Position numbers and translations under genes: made by a program. 64,000 nucleotides of DNA from Lenzites betulinus. Taxonomy: Eukaryota > Basidiomycota > Agaricomycetes > Polyporales > Polyporaceae. Numbering within the stretch: the stretch's first letter is position 1; every line of letters begins with the position of its first letter. The stretch covers positions 534,729 to 598,728 of the forward strand of contig JABYQU010000018.1 in NCBI GenBank assembly GCA_022264855.1, given 5' to 3'. This document shows, piece by piece, positions 1-9,265 of the stretch. Under the pieces are notes generated by a model, which was given only the letters and a program-made list of their open reading frames with translations, did no database searches and was not told where the DNA came from.

Positions 1-579
1 TATTCATAATCGGACGGGTTCTCGGCGCTCTGCAGGAATTGCTTTATTTCATACTGATAGGGTGTTGGTGTGGCTACAATGTTACAGATGCACATTTTAA
101 ATACATCAGGTAACGCTCTGGGATGCTGTGCATCCATATGTGAAGTCCACTTGCGAATTGAAGCTGTTTTACAGAATATATGCTGGAATTACTGCTCAAA
201 GGGGGGAGGAGGAAGGGTAGTTGACAGAAACACGTACAGCGGTCGTGTCGCGGCGCAAAGTATACCGTCGGAACGCTGCGTTTAACAGCTTTCCAGAGAT
301 ATACTTTGCGTCTTGTAGCGTGCTCGACTGGCGGCGCTATGGGGGAGACAGTCACCCTGTGTCTGAGCCACAGAGCAGTTGCTGACAAGCAGCTTTCAGC
401 GCGTTTTGCGCCCTATTAACGACTGATACATGGCCCTATATGTATAAGTAATATTATATAAAGGTCTTGAAGTATACAGACATGTTTGGGGGGATGTATG
501 GACTGGGGAGGTGGAGCTACCCTCCTACCCCAGAAGGGTGGACGGTATCTCCACCGCCCCCGGTCCGTTTCGCGTCGTG

Positions 580-626
580 AAGGGCTCGCCGGAAAGCCAC
601 GTTCTGTGGCTTTCCGGGGAGCCCTT
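580..626. repeat. 21-bp-stem hairpin inside the foldback element
   Basis: AAGGGCTCGCCGGAAAGCC and its reverse complement flank a 5-nt loop, with one mismatch in 21 pairs. An outer arm, GTTTCGCGTCG before it and CGACGCGAAAC after it, extends the fold. It belongs to the set of nested palindromes that characterise this element family. Confidence 0.75.
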
Positions 627-640
627 ACGCGCGAGGGGGC

Positions 641-679
641 GACGCGAAACGCGCGAGATATCGCGCGTTTTGCGTCGTC
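641..679. repeat. Subterminal palindrome centred on GATATC, copy 1
   Basis: GACGCGAAACGCGCGAGATA pairs with the following TCGCGCGTTTTGCGTCGTC around a GATATC centre with very few mismatches. The equivalent place in the other foldback copy (49741-49783 and 51333-51374) also holds a palindrome centred on GATATC, but with different arm sequence. Confidence 0.75.
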
Positions 680-1267
680 TCACTAGCCCATTTTGTATCT
701 AATGTAAAACAGTCATTACTCACCGGATTCTGGACGCGTTTGCGCGCGATTGTAGTCCCTAAAAATTCAAATCGAACGGTGCTAGCGCGAGGGTGATCTG
801 ACAGGAATTGAGCCCAGGAGAGCCGGAGGGAGGAGGGTGATATGGAGGGAGGAGGAGGCAGTTGCCTAATTGGGGTGTTGTGAGCCGAGAGCCGAAGCGC
901 CCGCTTCCTGAGGCCAGTGGGGCGCGGGAAAGCGCCGGGCTGATAAGATTAGAGTGTAATCTACAAGAGATAAGCAGTAGATCAGTAAAAACAATAGATA
1001 ACAGCGCTCCCCCGGGGCACCTGCCTAATTAGGCAGGCCCCGGAGGCTTTCCGGGCACTTTCCCGGGAGGTCCTGATGCATCAGAGTCCCTACGGTACAT
1101 AATGCAATAGGCCGCAGGCCATTTACCGGTACCTGATACATCAGAACTACCACAGCTTGTGGCGCGACCATGTACTGCTTGTCTTTCCTAGTCCGCGAAG
1201 GGAGCTTAGGGGTTGTCGTGCGAACTGGAGTAAGTAAAGACGATTCTGGGCTACGCAACAAATAACG

Positions 1268-1300
1268 CACACCGGGTCCCGCTCATCGGGACCCGGTGTG
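1268..1300. other. Perfect 14-bp hairpin of unknown origin
   Basis: CACACCGGGTCCCG, a 5-nt loop CTCAT, then the exact reverse complement. It lies in the roughly 230-bp gap between the foldback element end and the gene starting at 1393; I see no other feature in that gap. It could be a terminal structure of an old mobile element or a transcript hairpin. It is not followed by the CTRR end expected of a Helitron. Confidence 0.5.
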
Positions 1301-1392
1301 TCTTATGACCTCTCTGCCACGGAATATATAACACAAGTAAGCCCCATCTTAATGCTACGTTGACCTTGTGCTAACCACAAACTTCCCCCGCT

Positions 1393-2178
1393 ATGGCGAT
1401 AGAGCCTAAGGAGTACTTCCTTTTCATTCACGATGACGATACTGCCACGACCGGGCAATGTGCGTGAAATACTGCTTGTATACGAGTCGTACTTATGCGA
1501 TGTCTTAGCGCGGAGGCGGATAGAAGGCTTCCCGGATGCAAGCACGGCTGTAATGTACACAAACGGCTATCGAATGGCCATCACCGCGACCCTCAACCGT
1601 GCCTTCCAAGATGGTGTTCAAGAAGCCTTCCCTTTCCTGCCCACGTTACTGGCGGTATGTTCGTAGTTGTAAATCCCCGACCGTCTACTAAAGTCTACCA
1701 GCCCTCCTCTCAGGGAACGTATGGTTCCGCCATCTTGCGCGATGTGTTCGACATCCGCGCACTCATCGTTTGGCGGAAACTTTCGCCCTCTCAACGACGG
1801 CGCCATAATGCCCAATACTCCATCGCATTTCACATCCCTGCGACTCGACCTCAAGCAGCTATACATTTGGCGTACTTTTTGATGTCATTTACGTACTCCG
1901 CCATCCGGGCGTACGTCACCACTCACTACAACTACGACGTCGCCCGCCAACCTTGTGTGAAAGGTCTCGCCTACCATCTTCATCCCTCTGGCTCGACTGG
2001 CATCGTCTTCTATGATTACATTGACGACGTGTTCGACGCCGCGACCGAAAACAAGCCGTTGTACCCTCAATACCAGGCAAGCTCCCTTGCTGGACTGACG
2101 GTCTCCACGTGGCCTCCGTACGAAAGTTCGCTGCTGCAGGAGGCCTTTGTCACTGAACGATACCTTTACTCGCTGTAA
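1393..2178 (+). CDS. Uncharacterised protein, family II copy L
   Basis: A three-exon model reads through cleanly: exons 1393-1459, 1509-1654 and 1714-2178, introns with GTGCGT/TTAG and GTATGT/TCAG borders, giving about 225 aa and ending at a TAA. I do not recognise the family. The same gene structure occurs at 21818-22670: exon 1 is 67 nt in both, intron 1 starts with GTGCGT in phase 1 in both, and intron 2 is in phase 0 after a Leu-Leu-Ala in both. The proteins align weakly but throughout, for example FPFLPTLLA against FPVLPELLA and RALIVWRKL against NALLIWQEL. No signal peptide or obvious membrane segment. Before retrotransposon A inserted, the two copies lay about 6.4 kb apart on the same strand. 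The conserved exon structure argues that this is a real gene; expression is unknown. Confidence 0.6.
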
Positions 2179-2454
2179 GTGCATAACATCTTGTTCTGAA
2201 TTCATGCTAAACGACCTCGTACAGTGCACTCGGTCGGTCTTGACTCAAGAGCCTCACACCTCATAAGCGAACATTGATTACACAACCTGTACTGTTCAAT
2301 TGCGCTCGTAATGCAGACGTCGTAGCTCGAAATAAAGCGGTCTGAACCGGATTACGCGCGAATGGTCGCTAACTGCAGGCGGCCTTCTCTCGTTTCTTTC
2401 AGCGAATCTGAAAGCGGAGTATGAGTTCAGTAATCGAGATAAGTAATAGCATGC

Positions 2455-2977
2455 CTACTTTGTCAAGAGACGTTTGACTGCTCGGTCATCGCCTTGTCGA
2501 ATGTTAACAAAATCGCCCGCAGGATACCCGCCTTTCCGAACGCCATGTCGTATGAATATCGCATGTCCACCCCACTCCCTCAATGTCTTTGCTTTTTCGG
2601 GCCCGTGCTCACTAAACCGCTCCTCCTGTAGTCTTCCGCATAGCAGTCCACCCGGGCCCGGTCGGACCACCAACGTCACCAGGAACCCCTGCTTTGATCG
2701 CGTGGTTGACTTTGCGTACAAGATGTGCTCTTGTTCCTCAGATATGACGCCGAGGTCACAGGGTAGGTCGTTCTCCCGAAACGCGCGCAGTTCGAGGGCC
2801 TTCCGTGTGTTCGTCCCCCTAACCACCAACTTAACTTTCAGGCACCGTCCGACTCCACCGGGGCCGACGTGATATACTGTGATCACCCGGTCGGACTGCC
2901 AACGGTCGCAGCATTATTACGAGGAAACAAAGTTCATAATCACAACGTACCAATGCTGCTGCATTCGCGTTTGACAT
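2455..2977 (-). CDS. Possible small uncharacterised gene
   Basis: A 140-codon open frame on the minus strand lacks its own ATG, but a short first exon starting at the ATG at 2977 can be joined by an intron with donor GTGATT and an acceptor at GATCACAG, giving about 150 aa. The frame has mixed charge and no membrane segment or known motif that I can name. The donor is not a strong one. It sits between two better supported genes of the same unusual cluster. The gap 2179-2454 holds nothing I can assign. Confidence 0.3.
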
Positions 2978-3387
2978 CGAGTGCAGGACTCGGGTACAAC
3001 AGCGTGGACGGCGCTCTCGTTCCCGACCTCTAATCATTTGAATGAAGCAGTCCCGTGTCGGTGAGTGTTAGGGGACATCCATATTCAAACTGTGCACTCA
3101 TCCGCCACTAGATCAAAGTGAGACACAACAAGACGACCCCTTTGAAGCCCCTGTGTGCACGAACCCCATTACCTTGTACCATTTTTTGTCAACTTATGTC
3201 CATTGCGCAACTGATTGTCCGATTGGCTGCTTTCAGGCTTACAGACACGTCATTACACTGGTCATTGCTGACACCGACACCGACGCTGCCTCCTCGTTCC
3301 CGCACTCTACATCCCTCCACATCCTTCCACATCCCTCGCCGTCTACGTCCCTCGTAGTATCAAGCTTCCTCCCACTCTACGTTCATC

Positions 3388-4447
3388 ATGGCTGGCCCGA
3401 CATCCCGTAAACACAAACCTCAGGATGAACTGTCGTCCCCGACGAAACGGCTCCGGTAAGTTGCTTCGATCTCTCGTGCGACTACAATTCCAACGCCCCT
3501 GTAGCAAAGGTTCGCCTTCCGCGCATGGGTCAGACAGCTCTACCACCGCGGAAGAAGCGACGACTGCATCCAATGCGGTACTGAACAACACTATGTATGT
3601 ATATAAACCCGGCGCAGCTGTAATGTACTTACATCTCACGAAACCAGCACATCTTCCAACACAGACAATACCGCCAACCCCGTGGTCCTCAATATCCCCG
3701 ATTACGTGCCCGACGAGGTCTACCCGTACGTAACACGTACCTGTATTCAATCACATACTCACATTCCCCTCTCCTAGTCGCCTTCAACGTCTCCGCTCAT
3801 TTAGCGAACCAGAATTCAATAGGTACAGTCTCCTCACAATCCCGGCCAACGCCGATTGGGGCTCGGGAGCGAACGGCAGGTGGTCGCACCTTGAAAGCCT
3901 TCTGTGTCACGACAATAAACCCCTCGTCGTCTGGATGGTTGGCGTGACGCGGTGGGTGAATCTCGAAGATAGCGAGAAGCTCACCATCGGCCTTCGTTTG
4001 CTTTCCGACGACGAGACGGTCGCAGCCGCCCGAAACTCGACTGGACGCTGCGTCCCAGAGCAAGGTGAGTATTGCTAATAACACGTGTAAGCCACATCCA
4101 CTCATATCGTTTCAGCACCCAAAGAGCTCGGAACGTTAACGTACGCAAACAAGTGGGTCGACAAACGCGATCGTACGCCCATCTCCGAATTCACTGAGGT
4201 TTACAATGCTGTCGACGGTCAGCTTCGCGGATGGAACGCCGACCAGAAGATGAACGCCGCCGACATCCGTCCCTCTGACATCGTCGTCGTGGAGTTCTAT
4301 ATCAGACGCTTCAAGAACAAGGCCTTGAACAAAGGCCGGGGATGGACCGCTTGGGGGGTTAACTTCGATCTCCTGCGCATTGCCCAACTTGTCGTCGGTC
4401 CTGGACTCCCTCAAGAGCTACCGCCGGCTAGCAGCGCTGTCATCTGA
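3388..4447 (+). CDS. Uncharacterised GD-V-VE motif protein, family I
   Basis: Five exons join without any conflict: 3388-3455, 3505-3594, 3648-3725, 3778-4064 and 4116-4447. Every intron is about 50 nt with GTAAGT, GTATGT, GTACGT or GTGAGT donors. The product is 284 aa. The N-terminus is basic (SPTKRLR) and low in complexity, like a nuclear targeting tail. The C-terminal third has the pattern RPSDIVVVEFYIRR, a basic linker, then GWTAWGVNFDLLRI, which recurs in the interrupted gene at 4781 (RRGDFVEVSVFAEI) and in a remnant at 25690 (VGDIVFVEATVTC). I have the impression that such proteins are widespread and unannotated in Agaricomycetes. A small beta-barrel fold would fit the pattern, but that is speculation. 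It converges with the gene ending at 4781. The stretch 2978-3387 holds no gene. Confidence 0.65.
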
Positions 4448-4780
4448 CACGTACGTCCCTTCACGTCGTTCGCGTATCGCCATTCACTGATGTAACTTGG
4501 TAGACGGAACCTGCCTTCACGACGTGATTGTACTACTATGTATCTTCCTTTCGATGTAGCGTATCTACTTCCAATGTCAACGACGTCTTACCTTTGAATG
4601 CTATACGGTCACCGCGTAACAAATTGACTAATAGTAACTCGTACCTGTACTCCATACACTGAGGCACATGATTCATAATGACAACCAATCGCGGGATCCT
4701 CGTTCAACGTCGCTATTCATACAGGATACACTTTACAAACGCGCAACAACGTGCAAGTCACACAAACTCTCGACGTTTCG

Positions 4781-6034
4781 TCACTCTTCCATAGCTCCTT
4801 CAATATTGAAAACCGGGGCCGTCTCGAGAACTTCGACGTCGTTACCTCCTTGATCAGTGCGGTCAAACCGAAGCTGATACGGCGTAAATGTCAATGCGAA
4901 CATCATGCCGGTAACAAATCACTCACAGCGGCATCCTCTGCGGACCACAAACGCACGACCTCCTTCATCGCGAACCTGACCACAGATCCTGTGCGACGCT
5001 GACGGCGCCCGTATTGGATTTCCGCAAAGACGCTGACCTCCACAAAATCGCCGCGCCGAAGTGCTGTGGGCACTATGGCCATCGTCTGCCCGTTCTCCTG
5101 ACGGGCGCCAGTTTGGATAACGTGGTCGACTCGCCACACCTTTGCGAGTTTCATCGCTTTTCCGCCAGGATCGGACGCTGTACTCAAACGTACAGCAGGA
5201 GCCTGCGTGCCGGATGGACGGACCTGCGAAGTGCTCATGGTCAGCTACCACAAACAATCGTCACCGGAACCGACACACCTTCGTGAACACCGAACGCTCC
5301 AAAACAATATGATCCATGTCGCGCTCTCCCTCCCGTTCTTCGTCCAACTCTGCACCCACCTTCGCCCGAATGAACGCTCGCAAGTTATTCAGAACATCGA
5401 CCTGAGCATTGAAAGGTATGCCCGCTCCTCCACCTGATTCGAGTGTAACGTACTGCACAGCCGCGTGAGCAGAACGGTCCCTCCTAAGCAGGGATGTCAG
5501 ACTATATACGCGAATAGACAAGCAACTATCGTCTTACTTATCCCAGTTTCCCAGAGGCGATATGTTGAAATCCCCCAAAAACCCTTGCAAGACAACAACA
5601 AAGGGACGCATCTGGGCTCGCATGTCGATCGGAAGGACTTGCGGGTGATGAACCAACGCCCTGCTGGACCACGCCACATCGCCATCGTCGTCGCCTTTCT
5701 TCACGACTAGCAAAGAATCGCATAGGCCTTCGTACGACTCCGGTACATACCGCCAATCATCCTCGAGCTGCATTTCGGCGAACGGTCCGCTATCGGAGCG
5801 GCCGAGATTGTTAGGCCACAACGCAGGTGCAATAATGCCTTGGTCTGCCGCGAGATGAGTACGTGAAACGACGATAAGAAGAGCTACTGACGGGTTACGA
5901 CAGACATGATGGAAACAGGATGGTAAAGCGACGCAGTTTCGTCCCCTTTTCGAAGTAATCGCCGTACAGGCACTTATAATGCGCAGAGCCCCGCGCTTGG
6001 CAGATGACCTCCCAAACAAACACGGCCTCTCCGG
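4781..6034 (-). pseudogene. Family I gene interrupted by retrotransposon A (main part)
   Basis: Read on the minus strand, coding sequence enters from the LTR border at 6034 and runs to a TGA at 4781-4783 through about five exons. Clear introns include GTGTGTCGG...TTCGCAG near 5216-5275, GTGAGTGAT...TATCAG near 4870-4925 and a short GTAAGAC...TATATAG near 5500-5535; the one near 5850-5910 has uncertain borders. The C-terminal region repeats the family I pattern (KLAKVWRVDHVI, RRGDFVEVSVFAEI, then RFAMKEVVRLWS). The first six codons, MTSAWP, lie 14 kb away at 20083-20065 on the other side of the retrotransposon, and splicing the retrotransposon and one CCGG copy out restores a continuous frame. 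The insertion therefore separates promoter and start codon from the body. Function unknown. Confidence 0.65.
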
Positions 6035-6803
6035 TGATGCACTCAACCGACCGGTAAGGACGGATGAAAGAGACGGTCGAGAGCCCAGAAGGTCGAGACC
6101 GGGCTGCGAAGACGTCTCGCGGAGCGCGAGGAGATGCAAGGTTCGCGTCGGGTGCCCTTACGGCGGCGCAGTACGCAGAGAAGCGCGGAGGGAGGGGAGG
6201 GGTAGCGGTAAGGCGGAAGGTGCGCAACGACTCAGCTAAGCTGGCGTTTCCGCAGTACGCAGGAGGGTCGCTTCGTAGCCGGTGTCGGCGTCGCAGAAAA
6301 CTCGTAACGCAATCGCAACACTAAACGCTAAATCGCAGGGGTTCGCAGTTCGCAGAGTTCGCAGGGTTCGCAGTTCGCAGTTCGCTGTTCGCAGGGTCGT
6401 CGCTGGGTTCTTCGAGGGAAAGTGAGATTCTGAGCCAAGGGGGGGTCTGATTGTCACGGCCCGAGGGCGTAGGTATTTACAGGGAGAGTCCGCACGTCCG
6501 ATGTCATCAGAAAGTCTCTACGGAAGGCCCATCGCGAAGGGGATCGAGGCCACGATGTGCCGGACGCTAACGCGTAACGCGGAATGCGGAACGTACCATC
6601 GCGCTCCGTACGGACCGGCACCACGGAACGCAAGCCCTCGCGCGCGGATCGGCCCATGCCCTCGCGATACCGCGCGATAAGCCGTCCGCATACGGGCAAG
6701 GCCCCCTGCGCTGCAATGAGTCCTCCGCACCACGAAGCCCTCGGACTCGCGGAAACCGCGAAAAGAGTAGGTCGCGGGCGTTGGCTCGGCACGGGGCGTA
6801 TCA
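6035..6803 (-). repeat. 3' LTR of retrotransposon A
   Basis: 769 bp, TG...CA ends with the short terminal inverted repeat TGATGC/GTATCA. It contains a run of GTTCGCAG-like octamer repeats at about 6338-6400. It is followed on its inner side by the polypyrimidine tract expected for a minus-strand element. Confidence 0.93.
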
Positions 6804-6840
6804 CCTCCCCCCCACTGAGATCTCGACCGTCCCCGGTCGA
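6804..6840 (-). promoter_or_regulatory. 3' polypurine tract of retrotransposon A
   Basis: Directly inside the 3' LTR the plus strand reads CCTCCCCCCC, i.e. a purine run on the element's coding strand, followed by ACTGAGATCTCGACCG and a small inverted repeat (CGACC/GGTCG). This is where plus-strand DNA synthesis is expected to be primed. A close copy lies inside pol at 13597. Confidence 0.8.
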
Positions 6841-6869
6841 CTTCGCCGCGGTCCGCGATCCTTGCCGGC

Positions 6870-6878
6870 GATATAAAG
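6870..6878 (+). promoter_or_regulatory. TATA-like box before antisense gene 1
   Basis: GATATAAAG lies about 50 bp upstream of the ATG at 6927, a spacing that would place a transcript start just before the ATG. It is outside the LTR and points away from it, so the antisense cassette seems to have its own promoter. Confidence 0.5.
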
Positions 6879-6926
6879 TCTCCGCGGGTAGTCCTTGCCT
6901 GTGGCCCCATCCTGACCTCGTACACC

Positions 6927-7615
6927 ATGCTCCACTACCTTGCCGACGTCGAGCTCGCCTTGAACGCGCTTCGCGCGGAAACCTGCCGTTTGGCAATTCG
7001 CCAGCTCGAAGGGCAAGCCGCGAACCTTGAAGTGATGAAGGAGAGCGGGGCCTATAACCTCCAGGATTGGCGCGACGCGCTCAAGGAGACGGTCTTCGCC
7101 GCGGTGAGTACCCTCGTAGAGTCGCCAGAGGCTGTCCTGACGGATCGTGGCTGAAGGAGGCCTGTGTCATCGTCGCCAAAGGCGACGAGCTCCTTCCGCC
7201 GCTCATCCGCCGTGTCGCCCGCCTCCTGGATTCCGAGGACGCGGACCCGACCCTACTCCCGTACTTCCACCGCTGCCTGTTCGCGATGAAACGCGAACAC
7301 GAGGAACGCCTGGTGCAGGCCGCACAGTACCGCCTCGATGTCCTTCGTGCGCGCGCGGAGGCCACCCGTTACGTGCTGACGCGCGCCGGGCCGACCCAAG
7401 TACTGCTCCTCTCGCAATTGGAAGAGGCTTCCGCGGGCGTCGATCGTCTTGTTCGCGACTCCCGACGCGAGCTCGCCGCCTTGAACGCCGCGGTCGCGGC
7501 CGATATGGATCTGCAGTCCCTCCCGATCAGCCTTGTCGCGCCCCCCGATGAGCATACATGGTACGGGATGCCCGACCTCGCCATCTACGACGACGCGATG
7601 GCCGAGGACGAATGA
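6927..7615 (+). CDS. Antisense cassette gene 1: helical protein, tandem paralogue
   Basis: Exon 1 is 6927-7103 (59 codons), then an intron with donor GTGAGT at 7104 and an acceptor at 7156 or 7159, then an exon to the stop at 7613-7615, about 211 aa. The product is rich in Leu, Ala, Arg and Glu and looks entirely alpha-helical, probably coiled-coil in part, with a short acidic tail ending MAEDE. No known domain recognised. Gene 2 next door has the same length, an intron at the equivalent place and matching segments (ALRAETC against CYRAETA), so the two are tandem duplicates. It lies antisense to the retrotransposon between its 3' LTR and pol. A partner role in a complex with gene 2 is possible but not shown. 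Confidence 0.6.
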
Positions 7616-7764
7616 GACTGCAGGAAAGGGGAGCGTCGCTAGAAGTCGGCGCGACAGATGAGGCGGCGAAGGGAGGGTAGTCGGCCTGGTAGATAGATCC
7701 CCTGTACACCTCGAACACCTTTTATCGACCGATCGCAGGCCTGATTGGACGCGCGCCCGAGGGG

Positions 7765-7773
7765 CTATAAGAG
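7765..7773 (+). promoter_or_regulatory. TATA-like box before antisense gene 2
   Basis: CTATAAGAG lies 57-65 bp upstream of the ATG at 7829. An in-frame ATG at 7778 is only five bases downstream of the box and is therefore an unlikely start, which is why 7829 was chosen. Confidence 0.5.
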
Positions 7774-7828
7774 AGAGATGGCGACGATTGAGGAGGGACC
7801 GACACCCGCTGCCTTTCGCCCGCGAAAC

Positions 7829-8531
7829 ATGTCCGCTCACACTCTCCCCTCCGTGGAACGCGAAATCGGCGCCTTATGCTATCGCGCGGAGACGGCCGCG
7901 ATCCGCGAAGTGCTAACGGCGGTCCTCGCTCTGGAGGCCCTCCGGGACGCCGGCTGCGACGAGTCCGCGCGGTGGGAGGAAGCCCTGAGTCGCTTTCAGA
8001 CTACCTGGGTGCGTGTCTTCTTCCTGAGTGCGCCGCCACCCGCCCTTCGCTGACCAGCCACCGCAGGCTCACGCCCAGGCGATAGCGCCTACCTCCTCCG
8101 CGCTCGATGCCCTCTGCGACCGCGGGGATCGCGCCCTCGGTGCCCCGACAGTCCCCACAGGCTTCCAATGGCGCCTTCGCGGATTCGTCCTCGACAGTCT
8201 CCTATTTGCGCAGGAGCGCGAGCTCCAGATCGAATGGCTCCGTCTCGAGACCTGCCGCGTTAGCCTTATCAGCCTCCTCGGTACTCTCACGCCAGCTTCC
8301 CGCGCATCCGGAACGGCGCCGCTACTACTCGCCGCGAGGACCCTGCTTACGCGTGTACGCGAACTCCAGGATTGCCATGCCGCGAACCAGGGGGCTGTCG
8401 AGGCGGCCCGCAGAGCGCAAGAGCGTATCGAGGAATACCTCAGCCTTCCGGGCCTGTCGACGCCGCCTACGGCCGCGCGCGCGCTTGGGAACTCTTCCGT
8501 GGGATCCTATGTAGACGATGTCCTCTTGTAG
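7829..8531 (+). CDS. Antisense cassette gene 2: helical protein, tandem paralogue
   Basis: Exon 1 is 7829-8008 (60 codons), the intron 8009-8066 has donor GTGCGT, a GCTGACC branch point and acceptor GCAG, and exon 2 runs 8067-8531 to a TAG, giving 214 aa. The intron sits at the same codon and phase as in gene 1. The sequence is helical and rich in Leu, Ala, Arg and Glu, with a short acidic end (YVDDVLL). I recognise no domain. Codon use is GC-rich like the rest of the retrotransposon. The two genes plus gene 3 form a head-to-tail series on the strand opposite to pol. Between 8532 and 9265 I see no gene, only the presumed promoter of gene 3. Confidence 0.6.
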
Positions 8532-9265
8532 GCTCCGCACAGCCACTCTGTCGGCAATGACCCCACGGGAGTTCGCTAGCCACCGTGCCAAGGGGAGGGG
8601 TCGGAGGAGGAGCTGTATTGACGCTATCCGGGCGCGATAAATGATAGCGTTCCACCAGGAGGACGAATGGTTTGACGCTGCGCGTATTCCCGCCGATGAC
8701 TCTAAACTCCCGTCGTAAAGGCCTCACCGATCGCACCGTAGGCGTAGTAGCCGGCCGTGACTGACACAGGCGCGCGCGCGTCCGCAGCGTCCCGTTCATT
8801 TGACCGAGTACGGGTACGCCGGGCGTGTCTTCGCGACCCTAAGTCCTCGTGTTGGCCAGCGCCTGCCGCGTGTATCGCCGTAGAGCCTCGGGGCGCGAAC
8901 CTCGCAGGGGTGCGCCGTTGCGCCTCCGCCGCATTGCCTGGCATTTCACCCCGCCAGCCCGCGTATGCCTCTCTAACCTTCCTCGCGTATCCCCGAAGGA
9001 GAGATCCGACCGCGCGAGCTGCCCGGCTGCGTCCGGCTGTTGTCTCGCGGTCTCGCGAACCGTAGCGCCGGCGCGCAGGATTGCCAGTCTGCTTCCGCAG
9101 CCCTGAGCGGACTTGATCGCGTCTTCCGCTGACGTCCAAGGCTCCGGGGCAATCCTCTAAATAGTGCCGTCTTCTCCTCCCTCCACCTCGCGGTCCCCTC
9201 TCGCTCCTTGCCTCTGTCCTCCTCCCCGCTCCTCTAGCTAAGTCGTCCACTGCCGCCACCCCGTA

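Larger units (their letters stand above)
1..1165. mobile_element. Right-hand part of a foldback DNA element (copy 1)
   Basis: This stretch matches, block by block, the right arm of the complete element at 49281-51833: a GGAGGAGGA-type entry, a block containing GCGCAAAG and TACCG, a large palindrome centred on GATATC, CGCGCGATTGTAG, a GCCTAATTGGG block, a GGCAGG/CCCGG block and finally CTGATACATCAGAACTAC just before the end near 1165. Identity is patchy, so the two copies are diverged. The left end lies outside the window. No transposase-like reading frame is present; the short open frames look incidental. The outer end of the other copy is followed by a target duplication, but here only one flank is visible so no duplication can be tested. 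Inference: non-autonomous DNA transposon mobilised in trans. Confidence 0.7.

Noticed and set aside
1166..1270. Minus-strand open frame of about 35 codons next to foldback copy 1, perhaps the interrupted target gene
   Set aside because: Too short and without a recognisable motif; only one flank of the insertion is in the window.
1268..1306. Possible Helitron 3' end (hairpin followed by a short tail)
   Set aside because: The hairpin is followed by TCTTATG, not CTRR, and no Rep/helicase or TC 5' end is seen.
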